This document shows positions 34,601 to 45,837 of a stretch of 64,000 nt of DNA, piece by piece. Positions within the stretch are counted from its first letter, which is position 1; every line of letters starts with the position of its first letter. Origin of the DNA: Limnoperna fortunei (taxonomy: Eukaryota > Mollusca > Bivalvia > Mytilida > Modiolidae); contig OX104113.1 in the NCBI GenBank assembly GCA_944474755.1, positions 21,387,432 to 21,451,431 of the forward strand, given 5' to 3'. The notes below the pieces were generated by a model. The model searched no databases and was not told the DNA's origin. It worked only from the letters and a program-made list of their open reading frames with translations. The position numbers and the translations under genes were made by a program.

Positions 34601-34770
34601 GTAGCTTCGATCCAAATCAGTTAAACCAGCAGATGATGTCACAAGCTCAGTCAAACATGATGAACCCTTCACAGTTTATGCAAGGACTAAATGCAGGGGC
34701 TACCTCAGGCTCTATGGGAAACGGACAAACATTCAATTTATTTAATCCAAGTGCGTTTGTTGGAAAATAA
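28668..34770 (+). CDS. Gene F: large secreted Ser/Gly/Gln/Met-rich FDPN-repeat protein, about 667 aa
   Basis: Exon 1 is 28668-28731, a signal peptide (MKAVIILLVTVLAVQGS) ending G|GTATGT in phase 1. After a 4.1 kb intron, exon 2 is 32831-34770, after TTCTATTTTAG. The open frame runs upstream of 32831, but the acceptor and phase favour this join (2004 coding bases). The mature chain begins DHAFRRATNATNGG. The first half is Gln/Ser-rich with FDPNALF, FDPNALY, FDPNAVN and FDPNALNSQIPQQQQ units. The second half has two copies, 351 bases apart, of FDPNALNNPDKNKIDPSIF, each followed by a GGSQMSS array (about 6 and about 17 units, 21 bases each). It ends with FDPNQLN, MNPSQFM and FNPSAFVGK. It has no cysteine after the signal. 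Likely extracellular; structural role inferred. Confidence 0.83.
28732..32830. other. Gene F intron
   Basis: A 4.1 kb intron with worn repeats: the dispersed repeat at 31123-31395, AACTCGAA-rich imperfect repeats near 30490-30570, and a pair of GCGGGTGATAATTTTCCAGG-like segments at 31660-31830. I see no separate gene in it. Confidence 0.6.
31123..31395 (+). repeat. Dispersed repeat, copy 2 (other copy at 3281-3560)
   Basis: Same ordered words as the copy in the A-B intergenic region. Confidence 0.6.
33850..33977 (+). repeat. Coding 21-bp minisatellite, array 1
   Basis: About six units of a GGTGG-(C/A)TC-(A/G)CA-(A/G)ATGAGTTC word encoding GGSQMSS inside gene F. Confidence 0.9.
34198..34575 (+). 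repeat. Coding 21-bp minisatellite, array 2
   Basis: About 17 units of the same GGSQMSS word, some shortened to GGSQSS (MS lost). Array length is probably polymorphic. Confidence 0.9.
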
Positions 34771-34771
34771 A
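34766..34771 (+). terminator. Poly(A) hexamer overlapping the gene F stop
   Basis: AATAAA spans the TAA stop codon, as in gene D. Confidence 0.4.
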
Positions 34772-37560
34772 TTTTTTAAATTTGTTTTTTTAATTAATTT
34801 TCCATGGAACAAAAAGTAATGAGAGTTGAAAAAATGATAATGCATACGGATCAGGTTAGATGAACGCAGAACCATGCGAAACATTTCATTAGTGCACACA
34901 TAGCAACTGCAACAAACTATAAAAAAACAAGTTTAACTTTTCTAAAAAGCTAACCATCTCTTAGCTGAATTTACCATTTTATGGGAATTATTAAAGTATT
35001 TCTTTTTTTTGTTATTTATATGTAGGATAGGTAAGCAATGTACCCTTTAATGACATTGTTTATGCTAAACGGTGCTTGAGAGATTTTAATATCTGTCGTT
35101 ACTTCACATGTGTTTTTTTAAATAATTAAACACAAATTGACTCCATGAACATATGTACAAAATTAGCGGTAAAAATATGTGTTGTTCTATGTTTATCAAT
35201 ATCAGAACGAAAATTAAGATATCAGTTTTTTCCCAAACAGCTTTAAAAGTAGGGAGATTTTGGTGCAATGTTTACCATTTAATTGTTCACTGACCAATGC
35301 ACTGAATGAGATAGAAGTCAATTTGTGGAACGTTACATTAAGCACAAAAATACTGATTACAATCCCGATTCAACCCAAGAATATATCGAAATTTTAGTTA
35401 ACATACCAATGCGATCCTAACGTAAACCAATTATATGACAAAGATATTTATAGATTTAGTGACCCACCCAATCAAGCAACAGATAACCATTTACTCCGTA
35501 TACTGTTCATCATTTGACTATGTATACCGTCTGGGAGACGGTATTAATTTGGACAACAGTTATTGATTCATCTAAAAATGACATTGCAAGTATTGACAAG
35601 AAATGATATGGGTTACACCCATATCCAGAGATGTTCGATTTATATGTTATAGGTGTATCCGATTTGGTTTAATAGCTTTTTTTTTAAATTTTGTTTTATT
35701 TAAAATTTCATCATATGCTGTAAAGGGTTACACATATAGACGATTGTGGAAGGCAAGAAATAATCATCTTGGTAAAATTATCTCAACTTTGAGAAGAGTG
35801 CTGTAAAAAAAGCAAGCATTAATTTATACATGTGTGCCCCCCCCCCCCCCCCCCCTCCCCCATACCATATGTGTTTTTATATTTCAACAGATTATTTTAT
35901 GTACGTGTTTTCGATATTAACAGATTTACCAAGCATACAATTAACCTAAAATTGATGATTTACATACAACTACATGTACTTTGTTGTACATGTACATGTA
36001 TTCCAGAACGTTTATTGCCATTATGTATTGAAACACACTGCCTAAGATATAGAAATGTTTTTCTGTGAGCACCAAAGCAGTTATACAATAATGTAAACAA
36101 ATTGAATATTAGATTTTTTAATTAAATGTTTATAGTTTAAAATTTACTGAATAAGCAAAGTATACTTTACAATTAGAGCCACAACTCTCTATCTATGTGT
36201 GTACTACGACGGACGCCCAAGAACAATAATACATTTGATTTAATATCAGCATGTATATAAAATGATTGCTAATTTGTATTTATTAAAGAAATTATTTAAA
36301 ATTTCTTCCTCTTCGTCTTTTTTACACTTCATAAAAGCCTTTTAATTTGCGCTGTACTTCAAATAAAAAATATTTAACATTTTCGATATAAAATTTTACA
36401 AACTGCAGCTCATCTAGAGCTATCGTTCTTAATAATACTTAAATTGCACTATGAAATAATTATATAAACAAACAGATGGTAAAATCTAATAATAATTTTA
36501 CACAATTTGAAAGGTGTATTGCCAATTAACAGAATTACGATCACGTGACTTGCTATTTCGATAGGTGAAGTGTCATGAGGTCAAAGGTTAACAAGTGAAT
36601 AGAATACCTACTGCGTCGGAAAAAGCAAAAGTGTTGGAAAGACAAATGTTTACCGAACAATAACAATACATTGACCTTTTCGAAATATCACATATTCACG
36701 TGGTTCTGTCGAAAAAGGGGGGGGGGGGGTAAGATCGTCAAAAACAATAATTTCAAAAATTATATTTTTAACTATTTACACTGTTGATGACCTTTATTCG
36801 AATGTAACTGAATTGTTTTTCTATTGTATTATTATATACTTTTTTCAAAATTTCGTTTAGCGTTTTAAAATTTTTGTTTGTTTAAAGGACTTCATATACG
36901 ATCTTTATAGAGGTATGTTTAATTCTATAAGTATCTAAATATAACTTGCTTCTTTAAAATAGTTTAACATAAAAAATTTTAAATCTTGAATTAAATAAAA
37001 ATCCATACCTTAAGTGTTTTTCTGTTATAAAGAAATTTATTTTCCCTACCAAAATCTATGACATTTTTCACTTATTTAGAAATCTGATTTCTTAAATAAC
37101 ATGCCTGTTTTTAAAATCTTATTTTCTTATACAAATAATAATCTAATAAAATTAGCATTTTCGTGGCTAATTATGTGAATCTAAATGGTCTTCCATTTTA
37201 ACCTTTCATTCAAGTTCAGTGACATAAATAAGCAATTAGCAAATAAACAAGGCACATCTAATTTCCAATTAACAATTACATCACAGAAATATCACTTACC
37301 CCCCCCCCCCCCTTTCCAACCACCACGCACACACACACACGCCTCGTTCTCGGCCAATCTCGTGCGAGAGAGTTTTGGGATTAAGAAATAGTTAATAATC
37401 AAAACACATGGAAATTAAATATAATGTTCAAGATTGATGAATTTTCTACATAAAGGTTTCATTTTCTACCTTAATTATGAAATAATCCAGAAATAATACT
37501 GAAAATTATCGATCAAGGCTTTCTGGATGAGTGGTCACAAGCGCGTTAAAAATACTGTTC
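34772..37560. other. Intergenic, no recognised gene
   Basis: Very AT-rich. Homopolymer runs lie at 35837-35856 (C), 36717-36730 (G) and about 37300-37311 (C), with a short CA run at about 37325-37340. The first 160 bases after gene F are matched by 43860-44010, the flank of the broken copy. Confidence 0.6.
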
Positions 37561-37568
37561 GTCTAATG

Positions 37569-38380
37569 CGTTACCAGTCGTTTCGTACCATAACCAAATC
37601 GTACCATCCAAATCGTACCATAATTAAAACCATTTCGTACCATAACCATTTCGTACCACAGCAATTTCGTACCATATGGGGAATTGTATTAAGACAATTT
37701 CGTACCATATGCATGGGATAGTGTAATATGATGATTTCGTATCATATGGGGAAGTGTACTACTGAAAACCTGTATGCAATTTTCAGCATAATATTGCTCT
37801 TTCGATCAAAGTGGTAAATAGAAATAAAAACTATTTTTATTTTTAATTTTTTAATTTTTGAACAAAATCATTCCGTCATAACATAAAAATCAGATAACAA
37901 CGTAATGACACAGATAAAAAATAATAAAAAATATCTTTTAAAGCTAAGCAACTATTCTAAAATGAGCTACTATTTTCAATATTGTCACAATCAATTGTCT
38001 TTCATAACAGCACTGGGAAACAAACTTTGTACGAAAGTCATTATTGCTTTCATATCTTATTAATGAATAATAAAGCCATATTTGTTTACGCAACAGTTAT
38101 TTCAAATAACCTTTTTTTTTAATTAATAATTTTGAAAATATCTTCTTTAAATTAATTTCAAGATTTTTTTTTACGAATATTTGTTTATGTTATACATTAA
38201 AGTATTTCAATTTTTCGCATTCTACGACATTGTTTACATATGGTACGATATTATTTTCATATGGTACGAAATGGTAATAAGTTATGGTACGATATGGCAT
38301 TTTGATGGTACGATTTGGTAATTTTGGGTACGAAATGGCAATGGTACGATTTGGTTATGGTACGAAATGACTGTAATTCC
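37569..38380. mobile_element. Element with terminal arrays of a CGTACCAT word and an 8-bp target duplication
   Basis: The left end has TTTCGTACCATAACCA repeated about seven times (37577-37730); the right end (38237-38370) has the reverse complement. The outermost 25 bases pair well. GTCTAATG flanks both sides (37561-37568 and 38381-38388), a convincing target-site duplication. The interior is AT-rich and non-coding. This is a non-autonomous DNA transposon; 8-9 bp duplications fit hAT- or Mutator-like enzymes. Confidence 0.8.
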
Positions 38381-38399
38381 GTCTAATGATGATGCACGA

Positions 38400-40260
38400 G
38401 GGGAACGTTATGCATTACGTAATACAACAAAATTTTAAATGCATTATATTTATCAAATCATCTTGTGAATTCCTATAAAAAACAAATACATTCACATTCT
38501 ATTATGTGAAGGTTAGAAACTGCATAAAAATACAAAGCTTAAGTACCCTATAAATTCTGACATAACGAAAGAAATAACATTAAAAATTATCGATCAAGTA
38601 AAATTTATAATCATCTGCATTTTATATAAAGATACGAATGCAAAAAAAAAGATATGAAGCTTGCTCTATCATTCGTGAAATAATCCAAACAAAACAAAAT
38701 ATATTATGATAAAATTGAACCGAACAAGTCTTTCTAACATATACATTACGTAATATAACGTAACACAATCTAAAAATGCCTTTTTATTATCAAATTATCT
38801 AATTAATTGATAAAAGAAACACAAATATATACATTTTATTTTTTAAAGATAAGAATAAATAATCCAAACAAAACAAAATATATTATGATAAAATTGAACC
38901 GAACAAGTCTTTCTAACATATACATTACGTAATATAACGTAACACAATCTAAAAATGCCTTTTTATTATCAAATTATCTAATTAATTGATAAAAGAAACA
39001 CAAATATATACATTTTATTTTTTAAAGATAAGAATGCATTAAAAAAAATACTAAGCATACCCTATAAATCATGAAATAATCCAAGAAATAAAATTCAAGC
39101 GATGATCCTATCTAGAGAGGTCAAAAGCGCATTAATATACAATTTTGTACATCTTTACTTCTTATTAGATCAGGATAAAGATAAAAAAATGTATTTTAAA
39201 GCTTGAAGGATTTAACAAATACGAAAAACTGTAATTGAAATATTTTCTTTAATATTAAATTAGCCATTTTATCACTTAAAACATGAACTATATTGTAGAA
39301 TATGGTTTTTACCTTTTTGCTCAATTTACCCGAAAACAATTATATATCATTAAGAGATAAGAGATAATAAGAAGAGATCGAACATATGAAAATTACAGAT
39401 GAAGTCTTTCTGGATGAGTGGTCACAAGCGCGATAAAGTTGTGTTGATGATGATGCATGATGGGAACACCATGCATTACGTAATATAACAAAATTTTTAG
39501 ATGTTTATATCAAATCATCTTATGAATTTATATAATAAACTAAATATATCTCCCCTATAACATGAAATAATTTAACAAAGAACTTAAGTGAAAAACTTAA
39601 GTGACCAATTACGTTACGTACTAGTTAATAAAATCTAAAAATGGACTTTTATTATCAAATTATCTAACTAACTAATAAAAGAAACAGAAAAATATACATT
39701 TTATCATGTTAAAATAAGAATGCATACAAAAATTAGGAAGCTTACCATATAACTCATGAAATAATCCAAGAAATACAATTGAAGGATGAAAAACATTACG
39801 TAATATAACAAAAGTTTAAAATGCCTTTTTCTTATCAAATTAAATAACTAATTAATAAAAGAAACGCAAGTATATGCATTTTATAAGGTCAAGAATAGAA
39901 TGCATTAATAAAAATACTAGGCTTACCCTATAGATAGTAAAATAATCCAAAATTAAAAATTGAATCGATCTATCATACTACCGAGAAGCGCGCATTAATA
40001 TGCAATTATGTACATCGTTACTTCTTCTTATTAGATCAGGACACAAAAAAATGTATTTTAAAGCTTGAAGGATTTAACAAATACGAAAAACTGTAATTGA
40101 AATATTTTCTTTAATATGAAATTAGCCATTTTATCACTTACAACATGAACTATATTGTAGAGTATGGTTTTTACCATTTTGCTCATTTTACCCGAAAACA
40201 ATTATATATCATTAAGAGATAATAAGAAGAGATCGAACATATGAAAACATACATACATGA
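38400..40260. repeat. Degenerate tandem, satellite-like array
   Basis: Units of roughly 170-200 bases recur, with words such as ATGCCTTTTTATTATCAAAT, TAATTGATAAAAGAAACAC and GAAATAATCCAA. One 176-base unit is duplicated almost exactly (38683-38858 and 38859-39033). A larger block at 39150-39390 recurs at 40000-40250. CTTTCTGGATGAGTGGTCAC (39406) also occurs at 37519, left of the CGTACCAT element, so that element sits inside the array. Confidence 0.8.
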
Positions 40261-40299
40261 TTATGGAAAGTCATGACTGCCTTATGCATAAAATAAGTT

Positions 40300-40860
40300 C
40301 TTTGTGTGTGGTGCTTTCAACTCTATATGCGGTGCTTACGACTTTATTAGTCCGAGAATCCTCTGGCGTCCAACGCTTTTTTTTGCGTGGGATGTCAGAG
40401 AGCTCTCCATAATCAAAACGGCGGATTTTTGCGACACCGGTCTAGGTCGGCAAATTTCATCGTTTTCAGATGTTAACAAACATTTGCGTCCAGTTAAACT
40501 AGATATAATTCACTTCTTTAGATATTTTTCTCTATGAATATTATAATCATACCTTTAATCATAGGCGGTTGGGCGGCAGAGGATTCTCGGACTACGACTT
40601 TATATGCGGTGTTTACGACTTTGTATGCAGTGTTTACGACTTTATATGCGGCGCTTAAGACTTCATATGCAATGCTTACTACTTTACATGCGGTGCTTAC
40701 GACTTAATATGCGGTGCTTACCAATTTAAATGCGGTGCTGACGACTTTATATGCGGTGCTTACCAATTTATAGGCGGTTCTTGACACTTTATATGCGTTG
40801 CTTTTACTTTATATACAATGCTTACAACTTAATATGCGGTGTTTATAACTTTATCTGAAA
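40300..40860. repeat. Tandem repeat of a TATATGCGGTGCTTACGACT word
   Basis: About 20-24 bases per unit, a dozen or more diverged units, interrupted at 40348-40593 by a small inverted-repeat element. Confidence 0.85.
40348..40593. mobile_element. 245-bp MITE inserted in the tandem array
   Basis: A perfect 17-bp terminal inverted repeat, AGTCCGAGAATCCTCTG at 40349-40365 and its complement ending at 40593. ACGACTTTAT flanks both sides (40338-40347, 40594-40603), although this word is also part of the host array. It has no coding capacity. Confidence 0.8.
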
Positions 40861-41170
40861 CTCTTGTTCTTAATTTTTTTGTTTAGGATTTATTTATGAT
40901 TGCTACGAGTAAAGATTTCAGCCGTCTAAGGAATACACGTTACGTGTATTATTGTAATAATTTACTAAAATTCTAATAAATGAGCGATTTGTTGACTGTT
41001 TTTGCTATTTCGACCTAAGGAACAACGGCCACCAATTTCTCATTCTTTATATTTGTTTATTTGTTAAAAGAACTAAATTCAAAAGTATCCCGATGCTTTT
41101 CACAAGTATCCCGATAGAAAAATGCAAGCAGATAGAAACATCACAATTGTGACATTAACTGCCACTGATA

Positions 41171-43772
41171 TGGAAGGGGATATCCCGGCGCCAAAAATAT
41201 GTTCGTTTGTTCTGTGTTAATTGGTACACTTGCAGTTCCTTACATGTTTAGTTATTTCTTTGTCAATTGTAAATTCTTCAATTGTTTATTTGAGAAATGA
41301 CTCAGAAATACAATGTCCAGCTTGGTAGCCTGTATTAACCACGCGTTTTTATTTGGTTCGTGTAGTTTCGTTCATGGATATTATATTGTTTCAGCAGTTA
41401 TAATTCGTTCTTTGTATATTTCTCAAATATTTCACTTTCATAGCTAGTTTACTTTTATCTTTTTTTAGCTATTTTACTTATTTTTCAAAATCGCCACACT
41501 AACAAAGTACGCATTAACATTGTATAAATTAAGAATGTACATGCTTTAACATTGTACAAAAAAGAATGAACATGTTACTAATGAGTGACTTTTTACCGGA
41601 AGAGAATGAAATTTGCGGGTTGGTCTCAAAACATGACGAAGAAAACCAGGTAGGGACATTTTTCTGTATATAAATGGTCATAACTTTTGAAGTAATAAAG
41701 ATTATTAAAGTAAAATCATTAAAGCAAAATTATAAGCTGTAAAATGACATATAGCTTTTAAATCAATAATCAGTTTAAAGGCAAACATTCTTAACAGGAC
41801 GAGATTGTGTTGCATGAAAAATTGACCGAAATTGATAGGGTAACCATGTTTGACGATAAATATTTTACATTAAAACTATTGTCTGTCAAGAAATGTTTAT
41901 ATATTAATAAAGCTCAGATTATACAGATTCTATAAATATAAAAAGTTGATACTTTTTGTAATTTTAAAAATTGAGTCTACGTATCATTAAAAAAATTATG
42001 TCTGTCAAAAAATGTTTACTTTTTGTTAAAAATAAGATCATAAGGTATGGAATAACACAAAGATTTGTAATATTTGATGTAAGTAAGGAAATATTTACAG
42101 CACGGGTATTCATTCCATGGTGGAGTCAAAATATAAAAGTGTAATCAAATAATTTATGTTTGATGACGAATATATGCGTTCATAATAGTTTTGAAAAAAG
42201 TAATGTTTTATTGTTTATGAAGAATATAAAATGTTGGTGTAAAATGTATATAGACAAGACAAGACACAAGTTTTATATAAAGTCGGTACAATATCAAACA
42301 AATAAAGTTTTGCATATATATATTGACAAAGAAGTTATAGACATTATATACTTTATTTAATAATATAACAAGAATCAACAACACAACCATCCTCCCAAGT
42401 CAAGGGTTATGACTCATAACCCCTGACTTGGGAGGATGCAACACAACAAGCACAGTTAATTATCAAAAGTATTTACAATATTGCTTATATAACAATTCTT
42501 AGAGACTTGAAAAGTATAATTGATAAATGAATGTTAATTATGTTTTGACTGTATATAGAACCAATTTAAGTGTCTGTATCAAAACAAGATTTAATTCACT
42601 TTTTCCAGTCACGACTCACCAGATCTTCAACTGCATCAGCCAAACAACATTCACAATTCATTTCGACAACCGGATTCTTAGATTTCACTCTACCTTTTAT
42701 GTCACAAACTGATTTTGGAAACAACCTGAATTCATCCTTCTCTAAACAAGATACATGTATTAATAGCTCCCTTATGTATTTTTCTTCAAATTTAATATGT
42801 AAACCAGGAATTTGGTCTGAAAACAGGACGGGGAATTTGACTTTACAATCTGTTATATAAGCAATAGATCGATCAAACACTTAATTGTAATTTGTTAAAA
42901 CAACAATCGTTAACGGTACTCACCAGTAATTAGATTAATTAATTTATATATTCACTCAAAAAAGAAACGAAACATCGGATAATTTTTTTCAAATCATTTT
43001 TTGCAGACAAATAACCTATAAATATTCAAATATATATATACAACATCATAATTGAACATTAATTAAAGGTTTCCGGCGTAAACAGACCCAAACCATATTA
43101 TATCGTATAACCTGTTCAGAAATTTGAAGTATTCCTTAAAAGTATTTGTACAAAGGTACAAGGCCTCAATCTAGAAAAAAACTGTCAGTGTGTCATCAGG
43201 ACGAAATCCGGTCATGTCAAAAAAATTTGTATTTGACCTAAATCAAAATTTATCAAACTTTATATTTTAGGAATCTATATGACCTCAGCTTGAATAATAT
43301 ATAAACATTTCTTGACAGACAAGAGTTTTTATGTAAAATATTGATCATCAATTTCGGTCAATTTTTCATGCAACAAAATTCCGTCAAGAATTTTTGCCTT
43401 TAAACTCATTATTGTTTTAAGCGATGTGACATTTTACAGCATATAATTTTTACTTTAATAATCTTTATTACTACAAAAGTTATGACTAGAAAATGTCCCG
43501 TTCTGGTTTTCGTGATGTTTTGAGACCAACCCGCAAATTTCATTCTCTTCCGGTAAAAAATCACTCATGAGTAACATGTTCATTCTTAATTGGCTATTTT
43601 GAAAAATAAGTAAAATAGCTACAAAAAGATAAAGTAAACAAGTTATGAAAGTGAAATATTTGAGAAATATACAAAGAAGGAATTAGTAACTACTGAAACA
43701 ATATAATATCCATGTACGAAACGACATGAAATCGAACAAACGAACATACTTTTAGCGGATATCCCCTTCATA
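41171..43772. mobile_element. 2.6-kb long-inverted-repeat (foldback-type) element
   Basis: The left arm (41171 to about 41940) and right arm (about 43270-43772) are diverged reverse complements over some 500 bases, ending in AAGGGGATATCC. CACTGATA lies directly outside both ends (41163-41170, 43773-43780). The left arm has about 120 extra bases. The middle is AT-rich with one 52-bp hairpin and a minus-strand frame (42880-42596, 94 codons, with CECC) of unknown meaning. It seems to have inserted into the broken gene F copy that resumes at 43781. Confidence 0.8.
42389..42440. repeat. Near-perfect hairpin inside the foldback element
   Basis: CATCCTCCCAAGTCAAGGGT and its complement face each other around a short TATGACTCATA centre. 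Confidence 0.9.
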
Positions 43773-43780
43773 CACTGATA

Positions 43781-44010
43781 GGCTACATCCGGCTGTTTGA
43801 GAAACGGACAAACAATCAATTTATTTAATCAAAATGCGTTTTTTGGAAAATAAATTTGGTGATTTTGTTTTGTATTATTTGCATGAAACAGAAGTAATGA
43901 GGGTTAAAAAATGATAATGTATGGAGATCATGTTGCTACTCAAAAGCATGCGACACATTTCATTAGTGCACACGTAGAAACAACAACAAACTAAAAAAAA
44001 TAATTAGGAA
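43781..44010 (+). pseudogene. Broken copy of the gene F C terminus and 3' flank
   Basis: It reads GNGQT-like RNGQTINLFNQNAFFGK then TAA, against GNGQTFNLFNPSAFVGK in gene F. Similarity continues for about 150 bases beyond the stop (AAGTAATGAG, CATTTCATTAGTGCACAC). Upstream the homology stops at the end of the foldback element. There is no open frame leading in, so it is a relic of a seventh cluster member. Confidence 0.75.
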
Positions 44011-44229
44011 AAAAGTAATTGATTCCTCTAAAAACATTGCACGTACTGAAAACAAACATACATTAATAATAATGTTTTTAATCTACAGTTTCAATGTTCG
44101 ATTAGTCAAATGTACACAGAAATTTGTACAACAATGTTTACGTTTGAAATAGGTTGTTGATAAAAGGATTAAAAAAATCATGTGCACTTTGTGTTAAATG
44201 TGAATTAAGGCACCCTGAAACATTACTGA

Positions 44230-44650
44230 GTTGTAAAGGATTATAAAACAATTTGTTTAAGATGAGAAGATTGTCATAAAACCGACATGAAGTTTTAAAG
44301 ATTTTAAATATGTTTGCCGTTTCTTTAAAATGCACTTAATATTCAAATTTTAAGTAAACATACGGTTAATTCAATATAATTACATCGTTTCAATTGCGTG
44401 TGGTCACATTAAAGTGGGATCCAAAACAATTTGGAAAGAATTCTTTCACTTTTCACAAATGTTGTACTTTTATCAATAAAAAACTCTTCTTTCCTCGGCT
44501 AAAATTATCCTAATACATCTATACAAAAAGACGAACCATCAAAGGACTGAATTAGAATTCTTTGCTGGGACATAAAGACGTTGGACGAGTAAAGAATAAA
44601 ATACACCACATCAAATAAAAGCATCACGAGTGACTCTATATAAACAATCC
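44230..44650 (+). repeat. Segmental duplicate, copy 1 (other at 48430-48830)
   Basis: TTTGTTTAAGATGAGAAGAT, TTTAAAATGCACTTAATATT and AATACA-ATCAAAT words occur in the same order in both places, about 4.2 kb apart, in direct orientation. Confidence 0.7.
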
Positions 44651-44689
44651 GAATAAAATTAAATAAAATCTATTCATGTTCGGCTATTG

Positions 44690-44960
44690 ATACGAATGTA
44701 TTGGGGATCCATATAATGAGCGGTAGAAGTTCCGGTGGAAATTCTGCATGAGGTTCAATATCACACATTCCAGGTTTGTTCTAGTGGCTCTCAATGAGTT
44801 TTGGTGGTAGATCACAAATAATTTATGGTTGATCACAAATGAGTTCTAGTAGTGAAGCATCCTCACGAGGCTCACAGAGTGGGGTCTAGAGGAAAATGCT
44901 CAGGTCGTAGCTTCGATCCAAATCAGTTTAACCAGCAGCTGATGTCTCAAGCTAAAGATT
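44690..44960 (+). pseudogene. Broken copy of the gene F repeat region
   Basis: ATAATGAGCGGTAGAAGTTCC, repeated TCACAAATGAGTTCTAG-like units and GTAGCTTCGATCCAAATCAG match the GGSQMSS arrays and the FDPNQLNQQMMSQAQ part of gene F, with stops and shifts. It lies downstream of the C-terminal fragment at 43781, so the copy is also rearranged. It is interrupted at the right by a SINE. Confidence 0.7.
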
Positions 44961-45095
44961 TTAATACTAGTACTGTCAAATTGTTTGCTTACCCTTAGCG
45001 GGATTCGAACTCACTCCCAATCGCCTATATTGTTTCAAGCGCTCTAGCCCACTCGTCTAAAACCGCTACATAACATTGCAGCTTCATCTAAAGAT
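44955..45095 (-). mobile_element. tRNA-derived SINE, minus strand
   Basis: The minus strand reads GGTTTTAGACGAGTGGGCTAG (A-box-like) and GAGTTCGAATCCCGCTAAGG (B box) followed by AATTTGACAGTA. Same family as 16576-16735. Confidence 0.7.
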
Positions 45096-45339
45096 AAACA
45101 TGGTATACATGTGTACTAGCGTGTAATTATTGTAACCAATACGTATTAATCTTACAGTAATCAAACTCAGCAATTTTGTATATATAATATAGGATGACAA
45201 GTTATTTGTCATGCAGCCACAGTAAGTAAATTATATTAAAACGTCTTATTTTGACAAGCATAGATTTATATACAAATATTTGGTATTAACCCGGTATTTC
45301 TGATGCTTCCGAGAAATCCGCGGGATGGATATATAGTTG

Positions 45340-45560
45340 TCACAATAGCCCAGCATTGTTTAGAATTATATTTTAATACTGTCAATTTTTTTGCTAACCC
45401 TTAGTGGGATTCGAACTCGCACCGTTTTGACACTATGCAACTGTTACACCCATTCGCCTGTATAAATATGTCCAGCTCTCAAGACCACTAGGTCGAATCC
45501 GCTATATGAAAAATATAGCTTCATTAACCGACGTGAATTGTACAGATACCTCCTTGTATA
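45340..45560 (-). mobile_element. tRNA-derived SINE, minus strand, second copy
   Basis: Minus strand GAGTTCGAATCCCACTAAGG, ATTGACAGTATTAAAATA and CAATGCTGGGC. The body continues as in the 16.6 kb copy into a short ATATAT run. Confidence 0.7.
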
Positions 45561-45702
45561 TGTGTACTAGCGTGTGACGATGGAATTTTCGTTACCAATA
45601 CGTCTATTATTATTTTATATATATATACACACTTCTTTGACCGTCTATATATATATGAAAGACAAATTAAAATACAGCAAAATTATCAATTAATAATATA
45701 AA

Positions 45703-45823
45703 AAATACAGCCTTTCTCTTAATCAATACAAGTTATATTTATCGACCTCGGACTACGTCCTTGGTAGATATACATCTCTCAGTCGATATAAACTTGTATT
45801 GACTACGAGAAAGGCTGTATTTG
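45703..45823. mobile_element. Palindromic MITE, 120 bp
   Basis: ATACAGCCTTTCTC and CAATACAAGTTTATAT-type arms face each other around CGGACTACGTCC. It abuts the LINE relic on its right. Confidence 0.75.
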
Positions 45824-45837
45824 TATATTATCTGGTG

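Noticed and set aside
42596..42880. 94-codon frame in the foldback element called as a gene
   Set aside because: It has some coding look but no recognisable domain, start context or transcript evidence, so I left it as a note on the element.
44955..45560. Possible tRNA genes on the minus strand
   Set aside because: The B boxes are good, but the acceptor stems do not close and the sequence continues into the shared SINE body.
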